NCBI RefSeq assembly: GCF_030687715.1
Contig: NZ_CP117445.1
Location: forward strand, 2,414,501 to 2,478,500
From: Pseudomonas sp. FP2196
GTDB lineage: Bacteria > Pseudomonadota > Gammaproteobacteria > Pseudomonadales > Pseudomonadaceae
DNA length: 64,000 bases
Reading direction: 5' to 3'
Shown: positions 27,193 to 37,884 of the stretch, piece by piece
How positions within the stretch are numbered: the first letter of the stretch is position 1
How the letters are laid out: every line of letters begins with the position of its first letter
Made by a program: the position numbers and the translations under genes
Notes under the pieces: model-generated
The model's input: the letters and a program-made list of their open reading frames with translations, nothing else
Databases searched by the model: none
What the model was told of the DNA's origin: nothing

Positions 27193-27483
27193 TCACAACG
27201 AGGAGAAGCAGCGAAAACCGGGAGGCTCCTTGACGACATTTTCAGTGTCGACCACAAGCGTCTTGAGAATTTTCGCCAGCGCTTCTCGTCCTTGTACTGG
27301 ACGTTCAGGCCAGGTCAGCTTCTTCAATCTGCCTTGTGGGCAGCGTGTATCCGGAAAAAACAACTCGGCGGTCAGACGAGTTTGCTCAAGCGTATTACCA
27401 AATGTTCCCGATCGGGGAACGTCTTCATCATGCAAAAGCAAAACGACGCCGTCAACGGTTTTGTAGTGATTATTTTTGCTCAC
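27193..27483 (-). CDS. Hypothetical protein, 96 aa (doubtful)
   Basis: An open frame with a GTG start (MSKNNHYKTVDGVVLLLHDED), no obvious ribosome binding site and no family I recognise. Composition is plausible for a soluble protein, and the region has lower GC than its neighbours, which may mean acquired or decaying DNA. A competing plus-strand frame covers the same bases. Kept at low confidence because nothing else explains this 300-bp stretch. Confidence 0.35.
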   Translation of the reverse strand: MSKNNHYKTVDGVVLLLHDEDVPRSGTFGNTLEQTRLTAELFFPDTRCPQGRLKKLTWPERPVQGREALAKILKTLVVDTENVVKEPPGFRCFSSL

Positions 27484-27528
27484 TACATATTGTCGGACAA
27501 AGCTGTTTTGGAATGAGAAAGGATCCGT

Positions 27529-28032
27529 TCACGCAACGGAAAAGGGGCTGCGCAGGACATAGAACGTACACGGATAACCGTCTACTTCACGCCGCCGCAA
27601 GGTGAATTCGCCGCCGCTCAATTCCGGCATCAGCCTGGCCCAGAAGCGCTGTGCAGGCCGGTTGGCGTCGATATGGAAAATCTGCCACTGACCGGGGATT
27701 CGGCTCAAGAGGGCAGAGACGACAAACTGCGCGACACCTTGGCCACGAAAGCGTCGGGCGAGAAAGAAGTAGCCGATGTTGTGTTCGGCGCCGGCGATGT
27801 GGGTTTCGTTATCGACGGTCACGAAACCGGCGAGTTCGTCGTCGACGCGGATCAGGAAGGGTTGGGTTGCGGGGTGGCGCCAGTACTCGTCCTTCAACTG
27901 GATGCTGAAGAAGCCATGTTCGGCGAACTCCAGTGGCAGCCATTCGCTGAAGTCGTACATGTAGAACTGCATCAGGTTTTCGAGGGTTTGCAGTTCGTCG
28001 CGCTGGGCGGGGTGCAGTTCGACGTTATGCAT
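27529..28032 (-). CDS. GNAT family N-acetyltransferase
   Basis: 167 aa. The acetyl-CoA loop is in FLARRFRGQGVAQFVVSALL (~92-111; R-x-x-G-x-G/A type). The N-terminus is MHNVELHPAQRDELQTLENLMQFYMYDFSEW, a recognisable sub-type of small GNATs. AGGAAG is upstream of the chosen ATG (28030-28032); the frame stays open further but enters topB. Substrate unknown. It follows topB at 47 bp on the same strand and may share its transcript. Confidence 0.85.
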   Translation of the reverse strand: MHNVELHPAQRDELQTLENLMQFYMYDFSEWLPLEFAEHGFFSIQLKDEYWRHPATQPFLIRVDDELAGFVTVDNETHIAGAEHNIGYFFLARRFRGQGVAQFVVSALLSRIPGQWQIFHIDANRPAQRFWARLMPELSGGEFTLRRREVDGYPCTFYVLRSPFSVA

Positions 28033-28079
28033 GCTTTGGCTTCCTGAAAGTGATGACCTTTCAGAAACAGTAGCGTGTA

Positions 28080-30026
28080 TTACTTTTTGGCTGCGGGTTT
28101 CGCGGTCCGTTTGGCGGTGCCGGCGGTTTTGCTGCGCGTCGATTTGCGTTTTTTCTTCCACGGCGCGGCAGCCTTGCCGGCGGGTGGCGGGCCACTGATG
28201 GTCAGGCTGAGGGCGGAGCAGCGGGACACTTGCTTGCTCATCCACGCCGCTTGCTTGGTAACGAACTCTTCCAGGCTCATCTCGCCGCTTTGCACCATGT
28301 CCAGCGCCTGTTCCCAGATCGCCGTGGTGCCGGGGTCGGCAATGGCGCGAGGCACGGCGTCGATCAGGCTGAAAGCAGCAGGTGTTGCAGCCAGGGCCTT
28401 GCCGTTTTTCACCAGATAACCACGGTCGAGCAAACCCTGAATGATCGACGCGCGCGTGGCTTCGGTACCGATACCGGTGGTGTCCTTGAGCTTCTGCTTG
28501 AGGAGCGGATCTTCCACCAGTTTGGCGACGTTCTTCATTGCCTTGATCAGATCGCCTTCGGTGTAGGGTTTGGGCGGTTGCGTCCAAAGGTCCTTGAGCT
28601 TCACCTGCGCAACAGCGCACTCGATGCCTTGACTCAGGGCCGGCAGGGTTTGCGGCGCCGGCGCCTCTCGCCCCTTGGCGGGCGCGAGTGCCTCAGGCAA
28701 TGCGCGTTTCCAGCCCGGCTCGATGATTTGCTTGCCGACTGCGCGCAGCGCTTCACCGGCGCAATCGAAATCGGCCTGGGTGCGATCGTATTCATGATTG
28801 GGCAGGAACTGCGCCAGATAACGCGCGCGAATCAGCGTGTAGACCGCGCGGTGCTTGCCGCTCAAGCGTTCGAGGTTCTTTGCCGCAGCGGTGGGGATGA
28901 TGCCGTGGTGCGCGCTGACCTTGGCGTCGTTCCATGCCCGGGATTTACGTTGAGGTTCGAGATAACCTTGCAGCGCGTCGAGGCTCGGGTCGGCCTGACG
29001 CAACGCTGCGAGAATTCCCGGCGCCTCACTGTGCTGACTCAGCGGCAAGAAACCGCAATCGCTGCGCGGATAGGTGATGACTTTGTAGGTTTCGTAGAGC
29101 GCCTGGGCGAGGTCGAGGGTTTCCTGCGCACCGAGGCCGAGTTTCTTCGAGCAGACTTCCTGCAAGGTGCCGAGGTCGAAGGGCAGGGGCGCCACTTCGC
29201 GCATACGCTCGGTGCGAAGTTTCACCACCCGCGCACTGGCAGCGCTGCTTATTGCGGCCGCTGCTTGTTGGGCCAACGCCTGATTCAGGCAACGATCCTG
29301 ATCATCACAAACATCCGAGGGTGCCCGCCACTGCGCGGTAAACGGCGTGCCGTTGTGCAGCAGTTCGACGTCGATCGCCCAAAACGGCACTGGCACGAAA
29401 TCGGCGATGCTGCGATCACGATCTACCACCAGCCGTAACGTCGGCGTCTGGACTCGACCGACCGGCAGCACCCCCTGATAACCCGACTGACGACCAAGCA
29501 GGGTGAACAGGCGACTCATGTTCATGCCGATCAGCCAGTCCGCGCGGGAGCGACCCAATGCCGAGTGATACAGGCTGAACGTCTCGGCCCCCGGTTTCAA
29601 CGCGGCCAGTGCTTTGCGGATCGACGCCTCGTCCAGTGCCGACAGCCACAAGCGGCGGATCGGCCCCCGATAGCGGCAGTGCTCGACCAGTTCCCGGGCG
29701 ATCATCTCGCCCTCACGGTCGGCGTCGGTGGCGATGATCAGTTCGCTGGCCTCGCCGAGCAGGCGTTTCACCGCTTTGTACTGGCTGGCGGTGCGCGGTT
29801 TGACGGTCATTTTCCATTTGTCCGGAATGATCGGCAGATCCGCCAGCACCCAGCGCTTGTAGCGAGCGTCGTAGGCGTCCGGCGGAGCAGTCTCCAGCAA
29901 GTGGCCGATGCACCAGGTCACTGTGACGTCCGTTCCCAGCCAGCAGCCGTCGCCCCGGCGTCTGGCGCCGAGCACGGCCGCAATGTCTTTGGCCTGGGAA
30001 GGTTTTTCACAGAGGTACAGCCGCAT
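28080..30026 (-). CDS. topB: DNA topoisomerase III
   Basis: Type IA topoisomerase (648 aa) that decatenates DNA and resolves recombination and replication intermediates. The Toprim acidic residues are Glu8 (LCEKPSQA) and DADREGE at 101-107. The catalytic Tyr319 lies in KVITYPRSDCGFLP. The C-terminus is a lysine/arginine-rich tail (SGPPPAGKAAAPWKK onward) in place of zinc ribbons. I use the ATG at 30024-30026, as the family starts MRL. An SOS-box-like palindrome lies 73 bp upstream. Confidence 0.95.
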   Translation of the reverse strand: MRLYLCEKPSQAKDIAAVLGARRRGDGCWLGTDVTVTWCIGHLLETAPPDAYDARYKRWVLADLPIIPDKWKMTVKPRTASQYKAVKRLLGEASELIIATDADREGEMIARELVEHCRYRGPIRRLWLSALDEASIRKALAALKPGAETFSLYHSALGRSRADWLIGMNMSRLFTLLGRQSGYQGVLPVGRVQTPTLRLVVDRDRSIADFVPVPFWAIDVELLHNGTPFTAQWRAPSDVCDDQDRCLNQALAQQAAAAISSAASARVVKLRTERMREVAPLPFDLGTLQEVCSKKLGLGAQETLDLAQALYETYKVITYPRSDCGFLPLSQHSEAPGILAALRQADPSLDALQGYLEPQRKSRAWNDAKVSAHHGIIPTAAAKNLERLSGKHRAVYTLIRARYLAQFLPNHEYDRTQADFDCAGEALRAVGKQIIEPGWKRALPEALAPAKGREAPAPQTLPALSQGIECAVAQVKLKDLWTQPPKPYTEGDLIKAMKNVAKLVEDPLLKQKLKDTTGIGTEATRASIIQGLLDRGYLVKNGKALAATPAAFSLIDAVPRAIADPGTTAIWEQALDMVQSGEMSLEEFVTKQAAWMSKQVSRCSALSLTISGPPPAGKAAAPWKKKRKSTRSKTAGTAKRTAKPAAKK

Positions 30027-30093
30027 AACCACCATCGTCGATCAAGGTCCGAACAGGCGCACAGAATGGCCGGACTTGGCGTCAGGGGCAACT

Positions 30094-30121
30094 TTTATCT
30101 GTATGGATATACAGATAAAAA
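30094..30121. promoter_or_regulatory. LexA (SOS) box-like palindrome upstream of topB
   Basis: A perfect inverted repeat with 12-bp arms (TTTTATCTGTAT and ATACAGATAAAA) and a GGAT spacer. The centre (30099-30114) reads CTGTATGGATATACAG, the CTG-N10-CAG layout with AT-rich interior of the gamma-proteobacterial LexA operator. It lies between topB (minus) and the serralysin gene (plus), 73 bp from the topB start, so topB is the likelier target. LexA control is inferred. Confidence 0.7.
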
Positions 30122-30247
30122 GCATTGCCGCAAGTGACGGGCAATTCGGGGACGCTGCTCCGGGCTATCGAGAAATTGATTAGCGCGGCGGTTGCAGGTC
30201 ATGTCAGGTTCAACGCGACACCTGACCACTGAACAAGGACGTACACC

Positions 30248-31654
<1,407 letters not shown>

Positions 31655-31684
31655 TCTGAGCCAGCGTGTCACTGGTTGTCATTC

Positions 31685-31818
31685 TGTGGCGAGGGGATTT
31701 ATCCCCGATGGGCTGCGCAGCGACCCAAAACCCTGCCGCTTCGGTGTGTCTGATGCGCCGAGATAAGGGGTGTTAGGGCTGCTTCACTCCCCATCGGGGA
31801 TAAATCCTCTCGCCACAA
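31685..31818. repeat. Long palindromic repeat, TTTATCCCCGATGGG family (copy 1)
   Basis: TGTGGCGAGGGGATTTATCC...CGATGGG at the left and CCCATCGGGGATAAATCCTC...CGCCACA at the right form one inverted pair. Confidence 0.8.
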
Positions 31819-31922
31819 TTACTCATTCATGAAGAGAGTGGCCGTTCGGCTGTAAAACCAGCCTGACCAGAGCCGATGGGCTATACCTGAACCGGTCTCT
31901 TCGCCGTCTTCAGGAGAACCCC

Positions 31923-32291
31923 ATGAAAAGCTCCGGCCTCAGTCCCGTCATAAACCTCGAACAACTTGTCGGGTGCCTGCTGGTGAAATTCCACGGCATC
32001 CAGGTCGCCGCGTCTTCCCACGCATTGATCCTCCATGAGGCTAACTACCCGCCGGTTTATTACGTCCCCCGCGAAGACATCGACGAAAAATATTTCGCCC
32101 GCACCGACCACACCAGCTATTGTCCATACAAGGGCGATGCCAATTACTTCAGCCTGCAAGTGCCGGGGCATGAGGGGGCGAATGCGGTGTGGACTTACGA
32201 AAAACCGAAAATCTCGGTCGAGCAGATCAAAAACTACGTGGCGTTTTATCCGGATCAGGTGAAGTTTGAAGTGATCAAGGCTGATGCCTGA
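31923..32291 (+). CDS. DUF427 domain protein
   Basis: 122 aa. The DUF427 core is clear: PPVYYVPREDIDEKYFARTD, then HTSYCPYKGDANYFSL at ~61-76, and a final block KNYVAFYPDQVKFEV. The family is widespread, with no established activity. The N-terminal 20 residues (MKSSGLSPVINLEQLVGCLL) are not typical of the family, and a later start is possible. AGGAGA precedes the ATG. It stands alone between two REPIN-type repeats. Confidence 0.85.
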   Translation: MKSSGLSPVINLEQLVGCLLVKFHGIQVAASSHALILHEANYPPVYYVPREDIDEKYFARTDHTSYCPYKGDANYFSLQVPGHEGANAVWTYEKPKISVEQIKNYVAFYPDQVKFEVIKADA

Positions 32292-32315
32292 CACATGCTT
32301 CTGTGGTGAAGCCAT

Positions 32316-32409
32316 TTGTGGCGAGAAGATTTATCCCCGATGGGTCGCGTAGCGCCCCGGAACAACGGGACTGCTGCGCACTCCATCGGGGATAAATCCC
32401 CTCGCCACT
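32316..32409. repeat. Long palindromic repeat, TTTATCCCCGATGGG family (copy 2)
   Basis: TGTGGCGAGAAGATTTATCC...CGATGGG pairs with CCATCGGGGATAAATCCCC...TCGCCAC. Copy of the element at 31685-31818, so it flanks the DUF427 gene on the other side. Confidence 0.8.
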
Positions 32410-32427
32410 AGTTCAATCAGTTCGATT

Positions 32428-34050
32428 TCAATTCTTGTCGAGATCGATATTCTTCGTCTCACGCAAACAGATCATCCCCACCACCAGGCTCACCCCGGCA
32501 ATCAACACCGGATACCACAGCCCGTAAAAGATGTCCCCGGTGTAGACCACCAGCGCAAACGACACGGTCGGCAGGAACCCGCCAAACCAGCCATTGCCGA
32601 TGTGGTACGGCAAGGACATCGAGGTGTAGCGGATGCGGGTCGGGAACAGCTCAACCATCAGCGCCGCCAGCGGCCCGTAGCACATGGCCGAGATGATGAT
32701 CAGCGCGACGATGAGGGCGACGATCATTGGTTTATTGATCTGCTGCAAGTCGGCCTGTTGCGGGTAGCCGGCGAGGGTGATTGCACCGCGCAACGCCGCT
32801 TCGTCGAAGCCGTCGAGTTTCACGTCGCCAACGCTGACTTGCACGGCGCTGCCGACCGGTGCGGCGACGCTGGAGTAGGGCAGGCCCTGTTTGACCAGGA
32901 AGGTTTTGACCTTGTCGCACGGGCTGTCGAATTTCGCCTTGCCCACTGGATCGAACTGGAAGGTGCAGGTCGCAGGATCGGCCAGCACGGTGATCGGTGC
33001 CTGACGGCTGGCCTGATCAATCGCCGGATTGGCGTAATGGGCGAGGGATTTGAAGATCGGAAAATACAGCGCCGTCGCCAGCAGCAGGCCGAGCATCAGC
33101 ACCGGTTTGCGCCCAACCTTGTCCGACAGCCAGCCGAAAAAAATGAAGAACGGCGCACCGATCACCACGCTGATAATCAGCAAGGTGTTGGCCACCGCCG
33201 GGTCCATTTTGAGGAACTGGGTGAGGAAGAACAGCACGTAAAACTGTGCTGCGTAGAACGTCACCGCTTGCCCGGCGTTGATGCTGAACAGAGCGATCAG
33301 CACCACTTTGAGGTTTTCCCATTTGCCGAAGGATTCGCGGATCGGCGCCTTGGAGGTTTTGCCTTCCTCTTTCATCTTCAGATACGCCGGCGACTCGTGC
33401 AGGCTCAGGCGAATCCAGGTGGAAATGCCAAGCAGCACAATCGACAGCAGGAACGGAATGCGCCAGCCCCATACTTCAAACTGATCGCCAGTGAAGTAGC
33501 GGCAACCGAGCACTACCAGTAGCGACAGCAGCAGGCCGAGGGTTGCTGTGGATTGAATCCAGCTAGTGTGAAAACCGCGTTTGCCGATTGGCGCGTGCTC
33601 CGCCACGTAAGTCGCGGCGCCGCCGTATTCACCGCCGAGCGCCAGGCCCTGGAGCATGCGCAGCACCACCAGAATGATCGGCGCGGCGATGCCGATGCTG
33701 GCGTAGGTCGGCAGCAGTCCCACACAGAAGGTCGCAACGCCCATCAGAACGATGGTCGCGAGGAAGGTGTATTTTCGCCCGATCATGTCCCCCAACCGAC
33801 CGAACACCAGCGCCCCGAACGGGCGCACGATAAACCCGGCGGCAAACGCCATCAGCGCAAAGATGAACGCCGTGGTGTCATTGACCCCGGCGAAGAACTG
33901 CTTGCTGATCACCGCCGCGAGGGCGCCGTAGAGGAAGAAGTCATACCACTCGAACACGGTGCCGAGTGATGAAGCGAAGATGACTTTGCGTGTGTCCGGG
34001 CTGGTGTCCGTGCTGCGCACAGCGTCCAGCGGCTGAACGTGTTCTGACAT
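32428..34050 (-). CDS. MHS-family MFS transporter
   Basis: Proton-coupled symporter (540 aa) of the metabolite:H+ symporter branch (ProP/KgtP/ShiA type). Twelve hydrophobic helices; the signature loops are ASSLGTVFEWYDFFLYG (~25-41) and GRLGDMIGRKY (~85-95). Between helices 8 and 9 there is an extra soluble domain of ~85 residues (~347-435) with two cysteines (PATCTF, DSPCDKV), probably disulfide-bonded in the periplasm. Start chosen at MSEHVQ (34050), with GAGGGA upstream. Substrate unknown; a GMC oxidoreductase gene lies upstream on the same strand. Confidence 0.87.
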   Translation of the reverse strand: MSEHVQPLDAVRSTDTSPDTRKVIFASSLGTVFEWYDFFLYGALAAVISKQFFAGVNDTTAFIFALMAFAAGFIVRPFGALVFGRLGDMIGRKYTFLATIVLMGVATFCVGLLPTYASIGIAAPIILVVLRMLQGLALGGEYGGAATYVAEHAPIGKRGFHTSWIQSTATLGLLLSLLVVLGCRYFTGDQFEVWGWRIPFLLSIVLLGISTWIRLSLHESPAYLKMKEEGKTSKAPIRESFGKWENLKVVLIALFSINAGQAVTFYAAQFYVLFFLTQFLKMDPAVANTLLIISVVIGAPFFIFFGWLSDKVGRKPVLMLGLLLATALYFPIFKSLAHYANPAIDQASRQAPITVLADPATCTFQFDPVGKAKFDSPCDKVKTFLVKQGLPYSSVAAPVGSAVQVSVGDVKLDGFDEAALRGAITLAGYPQQADLQQINKPMIVALIVALIIISAMCYGPLAALMVELFPTRIRYTSMSLPYHIGNGWFGGFLPTVSFALVVYTGDIFYGLWYPVLIAGVSLVVGMICLRETKNIDLDKN

Positions 34051-34139
34051 ATCGGTATCCCTCACAGTGATTGTTTTTGTTGTTCCACTGGTGTTGCGTG
34101 TCCGGGTGATGCGCGATGCCTTGAATTAACGCGGTTCTC

Positions 34140-34232
34140 TGTAGGAGCTGCCGAAGGCTGCGATCTTTTGATCTTGCTTTTGACCTTGAAAAAACAAAGT
34201 CAAAAGATCGCAGCCTGCTGCAGCTCCTACAG
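34140..34232. repeat. REPIN, GATCTTTTGAT family (copy 4)
   Basis: TGTAGGAGCTGCCGAAGGC...GATCTTTTGAT and CAAAAGATCGCAG...GCAGCTCCTACAG. It contains the stop codon of the GMC oxidoreductase gene. Confidence 0.88.
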
Positions 34233-35873
34233 GGTTTGGGCCAGTTCTGGAGCTGGGGTGTAGATCCTTGTCGGTGGGTTGAGGATCAATTGGGCGGCTT
34301 TCTCGGCAATCATCAGCGTAGGCGAACAGGTATTACCCGAAGTGATGCGCGGCATGATCGACGCGTCAGCAATGCGCAACCCGGGAACACCATGCACGCG
34401 CAGTTGCGCATCGACCACCGCATCACCGTCATTACCCATGCGGCACGTACCAACCGGATGGAAAATCGTCGTGCCGATTCTGGCCGCCGCTTCGTGCAGT
34501 TGTTCTTCGCTTTGCAGGCTGTCCCCGGGCAGGTACTCGACCGGTTTGAACGCTTGCAGGGCAGGGGCGCTGACGATGCGGCGGGTCAGGCGGATCGCAT
34601 CGGCGGCCACGCGCAGGTCTTCGGGATGGCTCAGGTAGTTGGGCTGAATCAGCGGCGCTTCCTGCGGATTTGCGGAACGGATTTCGACGCGGCCACGGCT
34701 CTGCGGACGCAGGTCACAGACCGACGCGGTGAAGGCCGGGAAGCTGTGCAACGGCTCGCCGAAGCGCTCCAGCGACAAGGGTTGCACGTGGTATTCAAGA
34801 TTCGCCGAAGTCTGCTCCGGCCCGGATCGGGCGAACGCGCCCAACTGACTCGGCGCCATCGACAACGGCCCGCTGCGGTCATACAGATAACGCAGGCCCA
34901 TGCCCATTTTGCCCCACACGCTGCCGGCGATCTGGTTGAGGGTGCGGGCGTTTTCCAGTTTGTAGATCAGCCGCAGTTGCAGGTGATCCTGCAGGTTGCC
35001 ACCGACACCCGGCAGCTCATGAATCACCCCGATGCCAAGGCGTTCGAGCAACGGACGCGGGCCAATCCCGGAGCGCTGCAGAATGCTCGGCGAACCCACG
35101 GAACCGGCGCACAACACGATCTCCTTGCGCGCCTTGAAGCTTTTCACCTGGCCATCATGGCGGGCGCTGACCTTCGAGGCACGACCGTCCTCCAGCAGAA
35201 CCCGATCCACCTCAACCCCGGTCAGCACCGTCAGATTGGCGCGATGACGCACCGGTTTGAGAAACGCCTTCGCTGCGTTCCAGCGTACCCCGGCCTTCTG
35301 ATTGACCTGAAAGTAGCCGCAACCTTCGTTGTCGCCCTGATTGAAGTCATCGATGGCGGCAATGCCGCTCTGCTCGGCGGCGCTGCGAAACGCATCGAGA
35401 ATCGGCCATGACAGCCGCTGTTGCTCGACTCGCCATTCACCCTTGGCGCCGTGAAAGTCAGCGGCGCCGGCGAAGTGGTTTTCGCTTTGTTTGAACAGTG
35501 GCAGCACGTCATCCCAGGCCCAGCCCGGATTGCCCTCGGCGGCCCAGCCGTCATAGTCGCCGGCCTGGCCGCGCATGTAGATCATGCCGTTGATGGAGGA
35601 ACAGCCACCGAGCACTTTGCCGCGCGGATAACTCAGGCTGCGGCCCTGCAAACCGGGTTGCGCTTCGGTCTTGAAGCACCAGTCGGTACGCGGGTTGCCG
35701 ATGCAGAACAGGTAACCGACGGGGATGTGAATCCAGGCATAGTTGTCGCGCCCGCCGGCTTCGAGCAACAGCACGCGCTGCTGCGCATCAGCCGACAGTC
35801 GATTGGCCAGCAAGCACCCGGCAGGGCCGGCGCCGACCACGATGTAGTCGTATTCATCAAGGGAAGTCTGCAT
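34227..35873 (-). CDS. GMC family oxidoreductase (choline dehydrogenase-like)
   Basis: FAD-dependent alcohol dehydrogenase/oxidase (548 aa). FAD-binding [14 protein letters not shown] lies near residues 14-27, the GMC signature 1 at [21 protein letters not shown] (~82), and active-site motifs near the end are [10 protein letters not shown] and [16 protein letters not shown]. Resembles BetA and alkan-1-ol/PEG dehydrogenases; the substrate is not fixed. Divergent LysR gene upstream, MHS transporter downstream, so perhaps uptake and oxidation of the same alcohol. The final TAG lies inside a REPIN. Confidence 0.92.
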   Translation of the reverse strand: MQTSLDEYDYIVVGAGPAGCLLANRLSADAQQRVLLLEAGGRDNYAWIHIPVGYLFCIGNPRTDWCFKTEAQPGLQGRSLSYPRGKVLGGCSSINGMIYMRGQAGDYDGWAAEGNPGWAWDDVLPLFKQSENHFAGAADFHGAKGEWRVEQQRLSWPILDAFRSAAEQSGIAAIDDFNQGDNEGCGYFQVNQKAGVRWNAAKAFLKPVRHRANLTVLTGVEVDRVLLEDGRASKVSARHDGQVKSFKARKEIVLCAGSVGSPSILQRSGIGPRPLLERLGIGVIHELPGVGGNLQDHLQLRLIYKLENARTLNQIAGSVWGKMGMGLRYLYDRSGPLSMAPSQLGAFARSGPEQTSANLEYHVQPLSLERFGEPLHSFPAFTASVCDLRPQSRGRVEIRSANPQEAPLIQPNYLSHPEDLRVAADAIRLTRRIVSAPALQAFKPVEYLPGDSLQSEEQLHEAAARIGTTIFHPVGTCRMGNDGDAVVDAQLRVHGVPGLRIADASIMPRITSGNTCSPTLMIAEKAAQLILNPPTRIYTPAPELAQTL

Positions 35874-36006
35874 TCCCTGACCTCGCTTTTTGTTTTTATT
35901 GTCGGACACTCTAGTTGTTAGCTTTCGTCAAAAGAATGTTAGTTTTTGCGCAGCCGCTGTGCGTTTTTAAACAGCCTTGAATGACGATAGCTGACAAGGA
36001 CACCCC
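35874..36006. promoter_or_regulatory. Divergent GMC-LysR control region
   Basis: 133 bp with a GTTAG-N16-GTTAG direct repeat at ~35918-35943 and AT-rich flanks. It probably holds the LysR operator and both promoters. The precise site was not determined. Confidence 0.45.
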
Positions 36007-36894
36007 ATGTTCGACTGGAACGATCTTCGGTTCTTTCTGGAGTTGCAACGCAGTGGCCGCCTGCTCACCGCCGCCCGCCGCTTGAACACCACCCACGCGA
36101 CCGTTGCCCGTCACATCGAGGCCATCGAAAAAAGCCTCGGCACCGCGCTGTTCGTCCAGCACGCCCAAGGCTACGAAATGACCCCGGCGGGGGAGGCGTT
36201 GCTCAAGCACGCAGAAGCCATGGAAAACGTAGCCCTGCTGGCCCAGGAGGAAATCACCCAATCCACCGCGCCCCTGGGCAAAATCCGTGTCGGCGTCACT
36301 GAAGGTCTCGGCATCAAGTTTCTCGCCAGCCGCATGATCGGCCTGTTCGAGCGCTACCCCGGTCTGGAGGTGGAACTGGTCGCCGTGCCGCGCTTTGTCA
36401 GCATCCTTAACCGCGAGGCGGAAATCAGCATTCATCTGGAGCGTCCGGCAGCGGACATGCTCGTCACTCGCAAACTCACCGACTACCGGCTCGCGCTCTA
36501 TGCCAGTCAAAGGTATCTCGACAACGCACCTGCACTGAAAAGCCGAGAAGACCTCGGGCGGCATGCTTGGATTGGTTATGTGGATGATTTGCTATTCAGT
36601 CAGGAACTGATGTTTCTCAATAGTTTCTGCCGCAGTCCTCGTGTCGTGTTCCATAGCACCAGCGTCATCGCCCAGCAGGAAGCCGCTCGCTCGGGATTGG
36701 GCATTGCCGTCTTGCCGTGCTACATGGCGGCCGCTGATCCGGATCTGGTGCCCTTGCTGCCGGACGAAAGCATCGAGCGCAGTTACTGGATCAGCACCCG
36801 GCGCGAGTTGCACAAGTCGGTGCGGTTGCGGGTGGTCTGGGATTATGTGGTGGGGTTGTGCGAGGCGGAGCAGGGGTTATTGCTTAATTCCTAA
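36007..36894 (+). CDS. LysR family regulator of the GMC gene
   Basis: 295 aa. The HTH is at ~residues 16-42 (SGRLLTAARRLNTTHATVARHIEAIE), unusual in reading HATVARH where most LysR members have a PS(A/T)VS type; this variant is seen in a subgroup of proteobacterial regulators. The effector domain follows. Divergent from the GMC oxidoreductase and thus its likely regulator. ACAAGGA lies before the ATG. A GATCTTTTGAT REPIN follows the stop directly. Confidence 0.88.
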   Translation: MFDWNDLRFFLELQRSGRLLTAARRLNTTHATVARHIEAIEKSLGTALFVQHAQGYEMTPAGEALLKHAEAMENVALLAQEEITQSTAPLGKIRVGVTEGLGIKFLASRMIGLFERYPGLEVELVAVPRFVSILNREAEISIHLERPAADMLVTRKLTDYRLALYASQRYLDNAPALKSREDLGRHAWIGYVDDLLFSQELMFLNSFCRSPRVVFHSTSVIAQQEAARSGLGIAVLPCYMAAADPDLVPLLPDESIERSYWISTRRELHKSVRLRVVWDYVVGLCEAEQGLLLNS

Positions 36895-36967
36895 GATCAA
36901 AAGATCGCAGCCTTCGGCAGCTCCTACGCCGATCTCTGTAGCTGCCGAAGGCTGCGATCTTTTGATC
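36895..36967. repeat. REPIN, GATCTTTTGAT family (copy 5)
   Basis: GATCAAAAGATCGCAGCC...GCAGCTCCTAC and TGTAGCTGCCGAAGGC...GATCTTTTGATC, very close pairing with a short spacer. Confidence 0.88.
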
Positions 36968-36982
36968 TTTCAGGTTGATTAA

Positions 36983-37000
36983 TATATGGATATCCGTATA
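36983..37000 (+). promoter_or_regulatory. arsR: Probable ArsR operator
   Basis: TATATGGATATCCGTATA is an imperfect inverted repeat with GATATC at the centre, 31 bp before the arsR ATG. Its position and AT-rich dyad fit ArsR/SmtB-type operators overlapping the promoter. Confidence 0.6.
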
Positions 37001-37030
37001 TTTGGCCGTCCATATGTACGGTGCACCCTG

Positions 37031-37378
37031 ATGATCACGCCCCCCGAAGTCTTCAAAAGCCTGGCCGACGAGACCCGCGTCCGCGCCACGCTGTTGATCG
37101 CCGATCAAGGCGAACTCTGTGTCTGCGAGTTGATGTGCGCTCTCGGCGAGAGTCAGCCAAAGATCAGCCGCCATCTCGCTCAACTGCGCAGCAATGGACT
37201 GTTGCTCGATCGCCGTCAGGGGCAATGGGTGTATTACCGTCTCAACCCGCATCTGCCCGACTGGGTTCATCAAATCCTGCAAGTGACGTCGAAGGCCAAC
37301 GCCGACTGGCTCAAGGACAACGCCTCGCGCTTGCAGAACATGGATGGGCGCCCCGTCCGCGAAGCAGTGTGCTGCTGA
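37031..37378 (+). CDS. arsR: ArsR arsenical-responsive repressor
   Basis: ArsR/SmtB winged-helix repressor (115 aa). Metal-binding cysteines are in GELCVCELMCAL (CxCxxxC, ~residues 32-38), the classic arsenite site; the recognition helix follows (ESQPKISRHLAQL). The C-terminus ends CC, which may add thiols. I use the ATG at 37031; an earlier in-frame start would lie inside the operator dyad. First gene of arsR-arsC-arsH. Confidence 0.93.
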   Translation: MITPPEVFKSLADETRVRATLLIADQGELCVCELMCALGESQPKISRHLAQLRSNGLLLDRRQGQWVYYRLNPHLPDWVHQILQVTSKANADWLKDNASRLQNMDGRPVREAVCC

Positions 37379-37401
37379 ATCCCAACTGTCAGGAGGCCTC
37401 C

Positions 37402-37872
37402 ATGCGAGTCCTGTTCATGTGCACGGCCAACAGCTGCCGCAGCATCCTTTCCGAAGCCATGTTCAATCACTTGGCGCGCCCGGGTTTTGAGGCTGTGAGT
37501 TCAGGGAGTTTCCCCAAAGGCCAGGTATTGCCACGCAGCCTTACCACGCTGCAACAGGCCGGCATTTCCATCGATGGCTTGTACAGCAAGGGCAATGACG
37601 CCTTTGAAGGCAACCCGCCAGATATCGTCATCACCGTCTGCGACAAGGCGGCGGGTGAAAGTTGCCCGGTGTACTTCGGTCCGGCGCTGAAAGCTCATTG
37701 GGGCCTGGAAGATCCTTCCGATGTGATCGGTGACGAAGCCGCAGTAGACGCGGCGTTTGCTGCCACGCTGACGATCATCGAGCGGCGCTGTGCGACCTTC
37801 CTCGGCCTTCCTTTTAAAACGCTCAGCCGCGCTGAACTCCAGCGTGAGCTGGATCGAATCGGCTCTCTGTAA
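37402..37872 (+). CDS. arsC: ArsC, thioredoxin-coupled arsenate reductase
   Basis: 156 aa of the low-molecular-weight phosphatase type. The CX5R loop is MCTANSCRS (Cys7-Arg13), and the two resolving cysteines Cys80 and Cys88 (TVCDKAAGESCP) match the Cys82/Cys89 relay of S. aureus ArsC, so thioredoxin is the expected reductant. AGGAGG lies before the ATG. It reduces arsenate to arsenite, which must then leave the cell; no arsB or acr3 gene is in this operon. Confidence 0.93.
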   Translation: MRVLFMCTANSCRSILSEAMFNHLARPGFEAVSSGSFPKGQVLPRSLTTLQQAGISIDGLYSKGNDAFEGNPPDIVITVCDKAAGESCPVYFGPALKAHWGLEDPSDVIGDEAAVDAAFAATLTIIERRCATFLGLPFKTLSRAELQRELDRIGSL

Positions 37873-37884
37873 GCCGGAGGATAT

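Noticed and set aside
27088..27516. A 142-codon plus-strand frame
   Set aside because: No ribosome binding site, overlaps the minus-strand candidate and shows no recognisable domain.
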